Source: Planctomycetota bacterium (GTDB lineage Bacteria; Planctomycetota; B15-G4; JADJEK01). From it: DNA of 64,000 nucleotides. A program made the position numbers and the translations under genes. The stretch is taken from NCBI GenBank assembly GCA_016709145.1, contig JADJEK010000001.1, positions 806,001 through 870,000 on the forward strand, written 5' to 3'. Below, piece after piece: positions 42,067 to 51,647 of this stretch. The notes beneath the pieces were generated by a model, which was not told the origin of the DNA, searched no databases, and worked only from the letters and a program-made list of their open reading frames with translations. Positions within the stretch are counted from its first letter, which is position 1. Every line of letters begins with the position of its first letter.

Positions 42067-44655
42067 GTGACCCCTCCGAAATCCGTGCTCGCACGGCAGA
42101 TCTTCGAGGACGTCGTCGACCTCGAGAGCGACGCGCGGACTGACGCCATCGCGCAGCGCTGCGGCAACGACACCGAGCTGCGTGAACTCGTGCTCGATCT
42201 GCTTCGCGCCGACGCAGAAGCCGAGAGCGGGCAGTTCCTCGCGCGCACCGTGAGCGCCGATCTGACCGGCGCGAAGATCGGCAAGTACACGGTGCTGCGC
42301 GCGCTCGGCTCGGGCGGCATGGGCACGGTCTATCTGGCCGAGCAAGACCAACCGAAGCGTCAGGTCGCGTTGAAAGTGCTGCAGCCGATCTTCCGCTCGA
42401 GCAGCGTGCTGCGCCGATTCACGGTCGAGAGCGAGATCCTCGCGCGCTTGTCGCATCCTTCGATCGCGCAGGTGTTCGACGCCGGCGTCCACGAGTTCGA
42501 CGGCGACGGCATCCGACTCACGCTGCCGTGGTACGCGCTCGAGTACCTCGAGCACGCCGCGCCGCTGACGCACTACGCGCAACAGCATGGCCTCGACACG
42601 ATCGCGCGCGTGCAGCTCATGGCGACGATCGGTGACGCCGTGCATCACGCGCATCGAAAGGGCGTGATCCACCGCGACCTGAAGCCGGCCAATTTGCTCG
42701 TCGACGGCGGCGGTCACGTCAAGGTCATCGACTTCGGCGTTGCCCGCGTGGCCTCGACCGACGGCGCATCGACGCTGCATACGCAGAGCGGCGAACTCCT
42801 CGGCACCGTGCGCTACATGGCGCCGGAACAACTGGCCGGCGATTCCGACGCGGTCGACACACGCAGCGACGTCTACGCACTGGGCGTGATCCTGTTCGAG
42901 CTCCTGTGCGGCAAGCCGCCGCTCGATCTCGACGGCAAGAACGTGTCCGAGGCCGCCCGCATCGCGCGGGACGTCGAGCCGAAGCGCTTGCGCTCGATCG
43001 CTCCCGCGCTCGCGCAGGACCTCGAGTGGATCTGCGCCAAGGCGCTCGAGAAGGACCCGGCGCGCCGCTTCGCGTCGGCGGGAGAGTTCGCGGCCGACCT
43101 CGAGCGCTTCCTGGCCGGTGAACCGACTTTGTCCGGACCACCGAGCGCGACGTATCGCGTCGGCGTGTTCGTGCGTCGTCATCGCGCGTTGGTGGCGAGC
43201 ACGCTCGCGGTCATCGTCGCGTTGGCGATCGGACTCGCCGTGGCGTTGAAGGCGCTGCAGCGCGCGAACGCCGAGGAGACGCGCGCGAATCGCGAAGCCA
43301 AGGCGTCGAAGGAGTCCGCAGAACGCGCCGAGCTCGCGGAAGCCGCCGCGAAGCTAGAAGCACAGCGAGCTCTCGACGCCGAGGCGTCCGCGAAGAAGGA
43401 CGCGAACATCGCACAAGCGATCAAGCAACTGCTGACCGACTCGTACGCGCAAGCGAACGCGGAGAATCGCGGCCTCGACTTGAAGGTCGTCGACGCGCTC
43501 GAGTCGACGACCGATCGCATGTTCGACGCATTCCTGACGTCGCCCGAAGTGATCGCGCCGGTCAGCAACGAGATCGCCCGGCTCTATCAGTCGCTCGGGG
43601 ACCGCGATCGCGCGTTGGACGTCCTCGCGCGAGCGACGACGATGTCACGCGAGGCGAACGTCGTCGACGGGCGCGACTACGCGGTGCTGCTGTCGAACCA
43701 GGTCGAACTGATGATCCTCGCCGGACGCATCGAGGAAGCGTTGACGTTGCTCGACGACGCCGACGCGGTCGTCGAGCGCGCCCAGGCGCTGGACCCTTCG
43801 GTGCGACTGCGTGGCGCACGCCAGCGCGGATCGATCCTGCAGCGACTCGGGCGCCTCGCGGAGGCGGAGCCCGCTCTCGAGCGCGCGCTGGCGGAACACG
43901 AATCCGCTCTCGGCGAAGACAACATCGACGCCCTCATCGTCGCGAACGATCTCGCGCTGGTGCGTAGCGGGCTCAACCGACTGGCCGAGTCCGTGGAGCT
44001 GCAAACGACCGTCGTCGAACGAGCGCGCGCGGCGTTCGGCGACGACAATGTCTGGACGCTCAGCTTCCGCGGCAACCTCGCCGCGTACCTGCGTGACTCG
44101 AATCGACTCGACGAGGCGATCGCCGAACTCCACGACATCGTGCGCATCCAGAGCGAGAAGCTCGGTGCCGAGAATCCGTACACGCTGTCGTCGCGCGCCG
44201 CGCTGGCGAAGTGCATGTGGCGAAAGCAGGACCGCGAGGCCGCGGTCGCCGAGTACCGCGACGTGGTCGAGATCCGGACGCGCGTCACCGGCGCGGGCGA
44301 CCCGACGACGCTGAACGACGCGTCGAGTCTCGCCAACGCACTGAGTGTGATGGGCCGATTCGACGAATCCGAGACGGTCGCGAAGCGGCATCTCGAGGCC
44401 GGCGCGCTCGTGCTCCCGTCGAACCACCCGTCCATGATCGGGCTGTCCGGCACGCTCGGCTTCACGTACCTCGAGCAGAAGAACACGGACGCGGCCGAAC
44501 CACTGCTGCTCGGCTCGCACGACGGCTTCGCCGCGACGTTCGGCAAGGACAGCCCGTACACGCTGCGCTACGCGCAAGCGCTCGTGCACCTCTACGAGCT
44601 GCGCGGCGACTCGGCGAAGGCGGACCTCTATCGCCGGACGCCGAGTTCACCGTGA
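42067..44655 (+). CDS. Membrane Ser/Thr protein kinase with TPR sensor region
   Basis: An 862-residue Hanks-type kinase. The kinase domain (about residues 72-345) has the glycine loop LGSGGMGTVYL, VALKVLQ, HRDLKPANLL, DFG as IDFGVAR, and APEQ. A single membrane helix lies at about 371-393. A charged coiled coil (about 395-450) and about ten TPR-like repeats fill the rest, on the outside if the topology is conventional. The start is a GTG at 42067, 4 nt after the sigma-factor stop. In this group the kinase is thought to control the co-encoded sigma factor by phosphorylation, so the pair probably forms a signalling unit. Confidence 0.93.
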   Translation: MTPPKSVLARQIFEDVVDLESDARTDAIAQRCGNDTELRELVLDLLRADAEAESGQFLARTVSADLTGAKIGKYTVLRALGSGGMGTVYLAEQDQPKRQVALKVLQPIFRSSSVLRRFTVESEILARLSHPSIAQVFDAGVHEFDGDGIRLTLPWYALEYLEHAAPLTHYAQQHGLDTIARVQLMATIGDAVHHAHRKGVIHRDLKPANLLVDGGGHVKVIDFGVARVASTDGASTLHTQSGELLGTVRYMAPEQLAGDSDAVDTRSDVYALGVILFELLCGKPPLDLDGKNVSEAARIARDVEPKRLRSIAPALAQDLEWICAKALEKDPARRFASAGEFAADLERFLAGEPTLSGPPSATYRVGVFVRRHRALVASTLAVIVALAIGLAVALKALQRANAEETRANREAKASKESAERAELAEAAAKLEAQRALDAEASAKKDANIAQAIKQLLTDSYAQANAENRGLDLKVVDALESTTDRMFDAFLTSPEVIAPVSNEIARLYQSLGDRDRALDVLARATTMSREANVVDGRDYAVLLSNQVELMILAGRIEEALTLLDDADAVVERAQALDPSVRLRGARQRGSILQRLGRLAEAEPALERALAEHESALGEDNIDALIVANDLALVRSGLNRLAESVELQTTVVERARAAFGDDNVWTLSFRGNLAAYLRDSNRLDEAIAELHDIVRIQSEKLGAENPYTLSSRAALAKCMWRKQDREAAVAEYRDVVEIRTRVTGAGDPTTLNDASSLANALSVMGRFDESETVAKRHLEAGALVLPSNHPSMIGLSGTLGFTYLEQKNTDAAEPLLLGSHDGFAATFGKDSPYTLRYAQALVHLYELRGDSAKADLYRRTPSSP

Positions 44656-44757
44656 ACCGCGCTGTCATGGCATGATCGCCGCGGACCGCTCGCGACCGTG
44701 ACTTCGGCGAGCGAGGTCTCGCACGATCCCGACGCGAGCTGTAAGGAGATCGCAGCG

Positions 44758-45882
44758 ATGCGCACGCCGCCGCGGAAGTCGCGGCAATGGCCGATCCCGG
44801 CACACCGTGCGGCGCGCCCGGAGTTCGTGATGACCCCACCGTTCGATCCCTCCGCCGCCGCACCGGAAGACTCCGGGATCTTCGGACTTCCACACGGCGA
44901 GTCCGATGCGACCGTGCACATCGTCCCGGTGCCGTTCGACGCGACCACGTCGTACCGCAAGGGCACCGCGCGCGGCCCCGAGGCCGTGTTCCGCGCCAGC
45001 AAGCAGGTCGACCTGTTCGACGTGCTGACCGGCAAGCCGTACGAGGCCGGCATCGTGATGCTTCCCGCCGATCCACGGATCGTCGCGCTGAACGCAGAGG
45101 CCGGCGACCTCGCTCAGCCGATCATCGACGTCGGCGGAGTCGACGACGGTACGCGCGAGTTCAGGGACGCGTTGGCACGCGTCAACGCGATCGGCGCCGA
45201 AGTCAACGCGATCGTCGAGGCCTCGTGTTCGCGTGCGATCGCGGCCGGCAAGCTCGTCGGCGTGCTCGGCGGCGACCACTCGACTCCGTTCGGCGCGTTC
45301 GCCGCGGCGGCCGCGCGCTGGCCCGGACTCGGCCTGCTGCATGTCGACGCGCACGCCGATCTGCGCGTGGCGTACGAGGGCTTCACGTGGTCGCACGCGT
45401 CGATCCTGCACAACGCGATGACGCGGATCCCCGGCATCGCGCGCTTGTGCCAAGTCGGCCTGCGCGACCTGTCCGAGCCCGAGCACGACGCGATCCGCAA
45501 TTCCGGCGGTCGGATCCAAGCGACGTTCGACGTCGATTGGGCGTTCGCTCGCGCCGAGGGTTCGAACCTGCGCGCCTTGGTGAGGCGAGCGATCGAGTGT
45601 TTGCCCGAGCGCGTCTGGGTGACGTTCGACGTCGACGGCCTCGATCCGGCGCTGTGCCCCAACACCGGGACGCCCGTGCCCGGAGGGCTGTCGTTCAACG
45701 AGGCGATGCTGTGGCTCGACGAGTTGACGAAGTCCGGTCGCACGATCGTCGGCTTCGACGTCAACGAGGTTTCCCCCGGCGACGCGGAGTGCGAACACGA
45801 CTCATGGGACGCGGTCGTCGGCGCCCGGCTGCTCTATCGCCTGATCGGCTTCGCCCTGCGGACGCGTGGCATCCGGAGCTGA
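44758..45882 (+). CDS. Agmatinase/arginase-family hydrolase
   Basis: A 374-residue ureohydrolase with a binuclear manganese centre. Metal motifs are GGDHS, HVDAHADLR and DVDGLDPALCP; SHAS and GFDVNEVSP are also present. The N-terminus PVPFDATTSYRKGTARGP is typical of agmatinases (SpeB), which release urea from agmatine to give putrescine, but guanidinobutyrase or related activities are not excluded. The ATG at 44758 has AGGAG at suitable spacing. A start at 44830 would remove about 24 unconserved residues. Its last 81 nt overlap the convergent lipoprotein gene. Confidence 0.88.
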   Translation: MRTPPRKSRQWPIPAHRAARPEFVMTPPFDPSAAAPEDSGIFGLPHGESDATVHIVPVPFDATTSYRKGTARGPEAVFRASKQVDLFDVLTGKPYEAGIVMLPADPRIVALNAEAGDLAQPIIDVGGVDDGTREFRDALARVNAIGAEVNAIVEASCSRAIAAGKLVGVLGGDHSTPFGAFAAAAARWPGLGLLHVDAHADLRVAYEGFTWSHASILHNAMTRIPGIARLCQVGLRDLSEPEHDAIRNSGGRIQATFDVDWAFARAEGSNLRALVRRAIECLPERVWVTFDVDGLDPALCPNTGTPVPGGLSFNEAMLWLDELTKSGRTIVGFDVNEVSPGDAECEHDSWDAVVGARLLYRLIGFALRTRGIRS

Positions 45883-47286
45883 CGTCGCGCCGAGCGGCCA
45901 CGAGAACTTGTCGATGAGGACCGCGCCACGGCTCGTCGGCGCCGTGCGCAGGAACACGACGTAGCTCTCGTGCCCGGCCGCGACGCGCACGCGGACGCGG
46001 GTGGTGCCGTCGAAGACGAACTCGCGGTCGCCGGCCGGGACTTCGATGCGCGCGGCCTGGAAGCTCGCGGGCAATGCGGTCCAGTTGCGCGTGTCGGCGT
46101 TCTCGGTCGCGGTCGCGATGTAGTTCAGCATCGCCGCCGTGAGGAACGCGAGGCCGTTGTTCTCGCGTTCGTCGAACTTCATCTCCGCGATCGCCGACGC
46201 GAACGACTTCAGGCCACGACGCACCAGCGCGCGCGCTTGGATCCACGGCAGGTTCGCTTCAAGTTGTTCGATCGCGATCTCGTTGACGTCGACGAGCGGA
46301 GTCGTGAACTCGTTGCCGATGGCGTCACCGCCGATGGCGAGCGGTGCCAGCGTGCGATCCGTCACGGCGACCACGGGGACCTTGATCGGCGCCTGCAAGA
46401 ACGCCGAGCCGCGATCCCGCAGCAGCGCGATGACGATGCCCGCGAGCTTGCTCGCTTGGTCGGTCGCGACGTCGACGCCTTCGACGAGGTGCGGGCCGCG
46501 GCCGCCGAGATAGAAGACGTGGACGACGCCGCAGCCTTCACGCGCGTAGCGACCGAACACGGTGCGCTGGATCGCGGCATCGAGCAACGCGGAGTCGCCG
46601 CCGTACTGCTTCGCCCGCTGATACGCGCGCGCGGCCTCGCTCGGCTGGTGCTCGGCCTCCTGGATCACGCCTTCGAGGTACGCGCCGATGGCGATGCGGC
46701 GATAGAGCTCGCGCGGCTTGTAGCCCTGCTCCGCGCCGAACTCGGAGCCGAGGATCTCCTCTTGCTTCGTACCGATCTGGACCGCGTACGCGAACGCGTC
46801 CTGCCCGCCGCTGACGAGATCGGCGAGCGCGAGCATCGCTCGCACGAGCACGTGCTCGTAGTCCGCGCCGGCGTAGTCGCGCGCTGTGTCGTCGGACAGC
46901 GTCATCTTCACGGCCTCGACCGCGCTGGTCGCGTAACGCGCGTCGAGTTCGTCGCGCGCACGCCGTAGCAACTCGATGCAGCCGTCGGGGTCGCCTTGCC
47001 CAAGGCGCGTCATCGCTTTCTCGAGCAGCAGCAGATGACCGTTCCCGTCAGCGACGTCTTCCGCGCGTGCGAGCGTCTTCGGTTGCTGGAGCAGCTCGTT
47101 GGCGATGCCGGTCTCGTCGGCGATCCGCTCGTCGAGCGCCGCCTCGGCCGACGCGAACTCACCCGCGCCGTAGCGCAGGCGGTACTCCTGGAGTTCCTGC
47201 GAGTACGACGCGCAGCCCGCGCTCACGCACAGTGCGAGCGCGGACACGGCGCGTGCGACGACAGCAGGACCGCGGAACGGCTTCAC
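45802..47286 (-). CDS. Lipoprotein with TPR-like helices (COG3014-like)
   Basis: A 494-residue lipoprotein. The signal peptide ends at a lipobox VSAGC (about residue 26). The N-terminal half is helix-rich and TPR-like (SAEAALDERIAD, EAARAYQRAKQYGGD). The C-terminal half is beta-rich. This resembles the uncharacterised COG3014 family often encoded with LpoB-like proteins. The start is a GTG at 47286 with AAGGAG 5 nt upstream. It is the last of three lipoprotein genes on the minus strand. Its 3' end overlaps the agmatinase-like gene by 81 nt. Confidence 0.72.
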   Translation of the reverse strand: MKPFRGPAVVARAVSALALCVSAGCASYSQELQEYRLRYGAGEFASAEAALDERIADETGIANELLQQPKTLARAEDVADGNGHLLLLEKAMTRLGQGDPDGCIELLRRARDELDARYATSAVEAVKMTLSDDTARDYAGADYEHVLVRAMLALADLVSGGQDAFAYAVQIGTKQEEILGSEFGAEQGYKPRELYRRIAIGAYLEGVIQEAEHQPSEAARAYQRAKQYGGDSALLDAAIQRTVFGRYAREGCGVVHVFYLGGRGPHLVEGVDVATDQASKLAGIVIALLRDRGSAFLQAPIKVPVVAVTDRTLAPLAIGGDAIGNEFTTPLVDVNEIAIEQLEANLPWIQARALVRRGLKSFASAIAEMKFDERENNGLAFLTAAMLNYIATATENADTRNWTALPASFQAARIEVPAGDREFVFDGTTRVRVRVAAGHESYVVFLRTAPTSRGAVLIDKFSWPLGATSAPDATRPQGEADQAIEQPGADDRVP

Positions 47287-47386
47287 GGCGCTCCTTCGGG
47301 TCAGGACGCAGGGATGGACGCGACGACGCGACACGGACTCGCGGCAGCTCCTGGCGGCGACGACGCCGACGAGCTCGGCGAGTCGT

Positions 47387-47992
47387 TCAGCGTTCGTAGC
47401 CCTTGCGCACGCGGCCAGTCTCCTTGCGGACCGTTTCGCCGGAGTTGGCGTCGACGAGCTCCATCGTGAGCTGGTAGTTGCGCTGCGCTTCGTCGACGCC
47501 TTCGGAGCTCAGCGTCGTCACGCGCGCGAACAGCAGATAGTCGGGCGCGATCCCTTCGCGCGAGACCGCGGCGACGAAGCGGTCGCGGCCATTGCGCAAG
47601 AACAGGTCCTCCGGGCGCATGCCGGTGCTGTTCATCGCCGTCTCGACGAAGCGGCGCGACACCGGTGTGTAGGCCGCTTCGTTGACGAGGATGGTGTCGA
47701 TGTTTTCGTACATCGCGGGGACCGCGTCGCGCATCTCTTCGGCGCCCGAGTTCTCGACGCCGATGAACGCGACCGTCATCGGTCCCTGCGCGCGGTTCGC
47801 GGACAAGTGGTTCGCGAGCAGCTTGTAGGTGACGTCCTGCGTCAGCCGATCCCAGACTTCGATGCCGCCGCGCGTCGCGTCGACGAGATCGGTCTCGCCG
47901 TCTTCCTTGATCCACGCGGCGTCGTAGCAGGCCGACGTCGACAGACCGAGCGCGATGGTGACGAGCCACGAGGAATGCGAGCGCGAGTTCAT
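47387..47992 (-). CDS. LpoB-like lipoprotein (penicillin-binding protein activator family)
   Basis: A 201-residue lipoprotein with a signal ending TSAC (Cys22). Residues 45-200 resemble the LpoB/COG3417 fold: the DRLTQDVTYKLLAN helix, TVAFIGVEN strand, RFVETAMNST and a final YQLTMELVDANSGE strand pair. LpoB proteins stimulate outer-membrane-facing peptidoglycan synthases in enterobacteria. Here the partner enzyme is not in the window, so the role is by family only. It lies 76 nt downstream of the next lipoprotein gene and 100 nt upstream of the TPR lipoprotein. Confidence 0.72.
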   Translation of the reverse strand: MNSRSHSSWLVTIALGLSTSACYDAAWIKEDGETDLVDATRGGIEVWDRLTQDVTYKLLANHLSANRAQGPMTVAFIGVENSGAEEMRDAVPAMYENIDTILVNEAAYTPVSRRFVETAMNSTGMRPEDLFLRNGRDRFVAAVSREGIAPDYLLFARVTTLSSEGVDEAQRNYQLTMELVDANSGETVRKETGRVRKGYER

Positions 47993-48068
47993 CCGAGGGG
48001 TCCTTCCGTACGCGACGGGACGAAACGGTGAGTGGTTGGGTGCGAGGGACGACGCGAGAGCGGGACGT

Positions 48069-48761
48069 TCAGCCGTCGATCAGCCACAGGCTTTCGCGGT
48101 CGGCGAGGTCGAACGTCGCCATGTTCTCCTTGCGATCGGAGAGCACCTGGAATTGCGTGCGCGCGAGCAGCGTCGCGTCGGCCACGCGCATCGCGTTCAG
48201 GTCGAACGTCAGCACGTCGCGACCATTGACCGGTTGATTGTTCTCGCGCTTCACCGTGCCGAACACGACCACGGTGAGATCGAGCCCCGCGGCGTCGTTG
48301 ACGGTCGCGGGCAGCGTGGCGAACGCGGACTTCTTCATGCCTTTGCGCGCGATCACCACGTCGAGTTCGGGCGTCGCCAGCGTGCGCGTGAACGACGAGG
48401 TTCCGGCGAGACGCACCGTGATGTCGTCGGCGAGGCGCACTCCGAGCTCCGACACCCATGCGCCGTCGCGCCGTAGCCCGTACGAGACCAGCGGGAACGC
48501 GCCGACTCGATCGCCCGGCTGCGAACGCGCGGCGACCTGCGTCGCGAACTCGGACAGCCGCTGACCGACCGTGACGTCGCCGGTCGAGTCCATGACGTAC
48601 GCCTCGGAGAACACGACCTGGTACGGCGCCTGGGGCGCGACCTCTTGGTCGATGTGCGAGAGCTTGACGCGATCCGCGTAGTTGTCGGACGCGCAGCCCG
48701 CGAGCACCGGGGCGAGGAGGGCCGCAAAGAGGGCGGTCGGACGGGTGAGGTACATCCGCAT
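48069..48761 (-). CDS. Lipoprotein of unknown function, FlgO/LpoB-like
   Basis: A 230-residue lipoprotein with lipobox VLAGC (Cys22). The mature part alternates helices and strands and includes QRLSEFATQVAARS, reminiscent of the FlgO/LpoB type of envelope lipoprotein, and a domain with TLTFDLNAMRVADATLL-like strands. It is the first of three lipoprotein genes read leftwards. I cannot assign a function; the grouping suggests envelope assembly or peptidoglycan-linked work. Confidence 0.65.
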   Translation of the reverse strand: MRMYLTRPTALFAALLAPVLAGCASDNYADRVKLSHIDQEVAPQAPYQVVFSEAYVMDSTGDVTVGQRLSEFATQVAARSQPGDRVGAFPLVSYGLRRDGAWVSELGVRLADDITVRLAGTSSFTRTLATPELDVVIARKGMKKSAFATLPATVNDAAGLDLTVVVFGTVKRENNQPVNGRDVLTFDLNAMRVADATLLARTQFQVLSDRKENMATFDLADRESLWLIDG

Positions 48762-49183
48762 CGAGGTGGTTCCTGGGGGGTGCCGGAGGCGGGGGTGAAC
48801 TTCCCCGAGGCCGGCTGGGTTCCGTGGCGCGCGATTGTAGCGGCGGCGGATCGACGAGATGCGCGGCGGCAGGCGCAGAGTGGGAACTACTTATCAGGTA
48901 TAGAGTTGTGGCTGATCATGGCGTCGATCTGGCCGGGATTGGACCTGGGAGCGGCGGAGTTGGGGGGGGCGGACCGGCGTTCGGGAAGCCGTAAACCGGT
49001 CAGCGGCGAATCCGGCGCGCCGGAGACGAATCGGGGACCTCGGCGGACCCGGTGGACACCGGTGGCCACCGGCGGATCCGATTCCGCCCTCCCCTCCGCA
49101 GCCCCGGATTCGCCGCTGACCGGTTTACGGCTTCCCGAACCCCGAATCCTCCGGCTCGTCGGGCCCCCGCGGCCAGCCCCGAT
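48762..49183. other. Intergenic region with an AT-rich patch and the inverted-repeat element
   Basis: There is no convincing gene in these 422 bp. A relatively AT-rich patch (about 48890-48930) may hold a promoter for the three lipoprotein genes. The rest is the 162-bp inverted-repeat element annotated separately and its flanks. The segment separates the lipoprotein genes from the end of the D-amino-acid oxidase gene. Confidence 0.6.
48979..49140. repeat. 162-bp element bounded by 37-bp perfect inverted repeats
   Basis: Positions 48979-49015 and 49104-49140 are perfect reverse complements (37 bp), separated by 88 bp. The spacer has further dyads, including the palindrome GGTGGCCACC. No target-site duplication is obvious and no ORF is inside. 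It may be a small non-autonomous mobile element or a strong long-range hairpin. It lies downstream of the D-amino-acid oxidase gene and could end that transcript. Confidence 0.8.
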
Positions 49184-50164
49184 TCAAGCCACCGCCGTGA
49201 CCATGGCCACCACGTCGTGCGCGCAGCCCCAGCTCAACGTCACGCCGGCCCCGCCGTGGCCGTAGTCGTGCACGACGCGCTGCCCGCGCTCGGCGCGCTC
49301 GCCGTCGACCTCGAGGCGGACTTCGCGACGGGCCGGCCGTAGCCCACAGTACGACTCCAGCACCGGCGCATCCGCGGTACGCGCATCGAGCAACGCGCAG
49401 CGTTCGCGGATCGCGCGATCGCGCTCCGGCGTGGGCGCCGGCGGTTCGAGCCCGTCGCGATCCGCGTTCCACGGCTCGTCGATCGTGCCGAGCACGACGT
49501 CGTCGTGACGCGGGATCACGTACGCCGGTCGACCCGGCGTCTCGTCGAGCGAGAACAGGTCGATCGAGCCCTTCTCGACCCGGATCAACTGACCGAGCGT
49601 CGGCACGAGTTCGGGGTCGGGCACGAGTCGACGTGCCCACACACCCGAGCAATTCACGATGACTCCGTCTTGCGTCGCCACGTCGTCGAGCGTCGCGAGT
49701 CGCCGGACTTCGATCGGGATGCCGAGGCGGCGGGCCTGCTCTTCGAGCCACGGCAAGTACTTCGGCATCTCGATGACGAACGTCGTGAACGCATAGCGAT
49801 CGACGTAGGTCTCGCTCGCTCCGAGCGCGGCGCCGCCGCCGTGCGCGTAGGCGGGCAGCAGGTCCTTCCACCGCGATTCCGCGGTCATCGAGCGGAACAA
49901 CTCGCGCCCATCGCACGGCTCGATGCCCGGCACGCCGTTGCGATGCAGAGCGCGATACGCGCGCAAGCTCTCGCGCAACCACGCGTCGATGCGCGGATGC
50001 GCGACGGCGTACGGGTACCAGACCGCCGCTGCGATGCGGGACAACGTGCGCGGACCGACGTCCGCGGCGACGATGCGGACGTCGAATCGTCGCGTCTCTG
50101 CGAGGCGGATGGCGGCGGAAAGGCCGACGACGCCAGCGCCGACGACGGTGACGGGGGTGGACAT
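49184..50164 (-). CDS. D-amino-acid oxidase (FAD-dependent)
   Basis: A 326-residue flavoprotein. The FAD-binding Rossmann start is VTVVGAGVVGLSAAIRL; family signatures WYPY and, near the end, HDYGHGGAGVTLSWGC are present. These match D-amino-acid oxidases (DAAO), which deaminate neutral D-amino acids to 2-oxoacids with H2O2 release. The glycine oxidase/DadA families lack this C-terminal signature. The ATG at 50164 gives the canonical N-terminus and has a -10 element 7 nt upstream. It is divergent from hisS. Confidence 0.88.
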   Translation of the reverse strand: MSTPVTVVGAGVVGLSAAIRLAETRRFDVRIVAADVGPRTLSRIAAAVWYPYAVAHPRIDAWLRESLRAYRALHRNGVPGIEPCDGRELFRSMTAESRWKDLLPAYAHGGGAALGASETYVDRYAFTTFVIEMPKYLPWLEEQARRLGIPIEVRRLATLDDVATQDGVIVNCSGVWARRLVPDPELVPTLGQLIRVEKGSIDLFSLDETPGRPAYVIPRHDDVVLGTIDEPWNADRDGLEPPAPTPERDRAIRERCALLDARTADAPVLESYCGLRPARREVRLEVDGERAERGQRVVHDYGHGGAGVTLSWGCAHDVVAMVTAVA

Positions 50165-50171
50165 GGCGGAG

Positions 50172-50177
50172 AGAGTA
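50172..50177 (-). promoter_or_regulatory. Candidate -10 element of the D-amino-acid oxidase gene
   Basis: On the minus strand TACTCT lies 7 nt upstream of the ATG within GCTACTCT, identical to the box and spacing before trmJ. The layout predicts a leaderless message. Confidence 0.45.
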
Positions 50178-50306
50178 GCGGGGGACCTCGGCAAGAATCG
50201 AAGTCGCACGAACTCCGCGGCCACTTCACTTCCTCGAGTTGGGATGGACCGCAGCGAACCTCTTCCGCCGCGGAATCACGTTCGTCGCGCGACGGCCCTC
50301 CTCCCC

Positions 50307-50312
50307 TACACT
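50307..50312 (+). promoter_or_regulatory. Candidate -10 element of hisS
   Basis: TACACT 23 nt before the hisS ATG, in the context CCTACACT. It fits the TAnnnT pattern but allows a short leader. Confidence 0.3.
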
Positions 50313-50335
50313 GCCGCGCTTCGGAGCCCCATCCC

Positions 50336-51640
50336 ATGACGCAGTTCCTATCGACCGCTCCCTACAAGGGCACGCGCGACTTCCTGCCGGCCGAGATGTC
50401 GGTGCGCACGCAGGTCTTCTCCAAGTTGTACGCGGTGATCGAGTCGTACGGCTTCGAGCGCTACGACGGCCCGCTGCTCGAGCCGGTCGAGCTGTACGAA
50501 GCGAAGTCCGGCAGCGAACTCGTCAACGAACAGTTGTTCACGTTGACGGACCAAGGCGGGCGACGGCTCGCGCTGCGGCCCGAGATGACGCCGTCGGTCG
50601 CACGCATGATCGCGGCGAATGCGCCGCAGCTCGCGTTCCCCGCGCGGTGGTACTCGCATCCCAATTGCCATCGCTACGAGCGTCCGCAGAAGGGCCGCGT
50701 GCGCGAGCACTGGCAGATCAACGTCGACGTGTTCGGCTCGGAGTCGCTCGAGGCCGAGGTCGAGATCTTCGAACTCATCCACGACATGCTCTGCTCGCTG
50801 GGCGCGAAGCCGTCGCAGTACGAGATCCGCGCGAACGACCGCGTGCTCGCGCACTCCGCGTTGCGGACCTACGCGCGCATCCCCGACGAGTCGCTCGGCA
50901 AGGTCATGCGCGTGCTCGATCGCTGGGAGAAGTACCCGCGCGACGTCGTACTGAAGCAACTCGGCGAGCTCGGCCTCGACTCCGCGTCGATCACCGCGTG
51001 CGAGGAGCTGACGGCCAAGGACTTCGCCGGCATCTGCGCCGTGGCCGCGCCCGAGGACGTCGCCAAGTCGCGCCTCGCGACCATTCTGAACAGCGGCATG
51101 ACGAACGCGGCGGTGCGCTTCGACCCGTTGATCGTGCGCGGGCTCGATTACTACACGTCGACCGTGTTCGAGGTGTTCGACACCAATCCCGAGAACCGTC
51201 GATCGATCTTCGGCGGTGGGCGTTACGACAACCTGACCGCGTTGTTCTCGAAGCAGCGCATCCCGGGCATCGGCTTCGGCATGGGCGACGTGACTCTGAT
51301 GGACTTCCTGTCGGGTCACGGGCTCGCGCCCGCGCCGAACGCCGGAGCGCAGGTGGTCGTGTTGCCGTTGTCGCCCGCGACGCGCACGCCGCTGAAAGAA
51401 GCCGCGGCTCGCCTGCGCCGCGCCGGCCTGCGCGTGACGACGCCGCACGAAGACACGCAGCTCGGCAAGGAACTGAAGAAGGCCGACAAGTGCGGCGCGA
51501 AGGTCGCGGTGATCATCGGTGAGGACGAGCTCGCGCGCGGCAAGTTGGTCGTGCGCGACCTGCGCCGCTCGACGCAGCGCGAAGTCGCGCGAGAGGACAT
51601 CACGGCAGCGGTGCTCGCAGTGCTCGAGCACGTCGACTGA
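50336..51640 (+). CDS. hisS: Histidyl-tRNA synthetase
   Basis: A 434-residue class II aminoacyl-tRNA synthetase. Motif 2 is RYERPQKGRVREHWQINVDVFG, given in part; the histidine-specific loop is LVRGLDYYTSTVFE; motif 3 is GIGFGMGDV. The C-terminal anticodon-binding domain starts near QVVVLPLSP. It charges tRNA-His in the cytoplasm. The ATG at 50336 fits the conserved PYKGTRDFLP start. A perfect 40-bp palindrome follows the stop by 7 nt. Confidence 0.96.
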   Translation: MTQFLSTAPYKGTRDFLPAEMSVRTQVFSKLYAVIESYGFERYDGPLLEPVELYEAKSGSELVNEQLFTLTDQGGRRLALRPEMTPSVARMIAANAPQLAFPARWYSHPNCHRYERPQKGRVREHWQINVDVFGSESLEAEVEIFELIHDMLCSLGAKPSQYEIRANDRVLAHSALRTYARIPDESLGKVMRVLDRWEKYPRDVVLKQLGELGLDSASITACEELTAKDFAGICAVAAPEDVAKSRLATILNSGMTNAAVRFDPLIVRGLDYYTSTVFEVFDTNPENRRSIFGGGRYDNLTALFSKQRIPGIGFGMGDVTLMDFLSGHGLAPAPNAGAQVVVLPLSPATRTPLKEAAARLRRAGLRVTTPHEDTQLGKELKKADKCGAKVAVIIGEDELARGKLVVRDLRRSTQREVAREDITAAVLAVLEHVD

Positions 51641-51647
51641 CGAAAAC

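Noticed and set aside
49505..50335. N-terminal extension of HisS on the plus strand opposite the D-amino-acid oxidase gene
   Set aside because: HisRS similarity begins just after the ATG at 50336; upstream residues are shadow sequence of the antisense gene.
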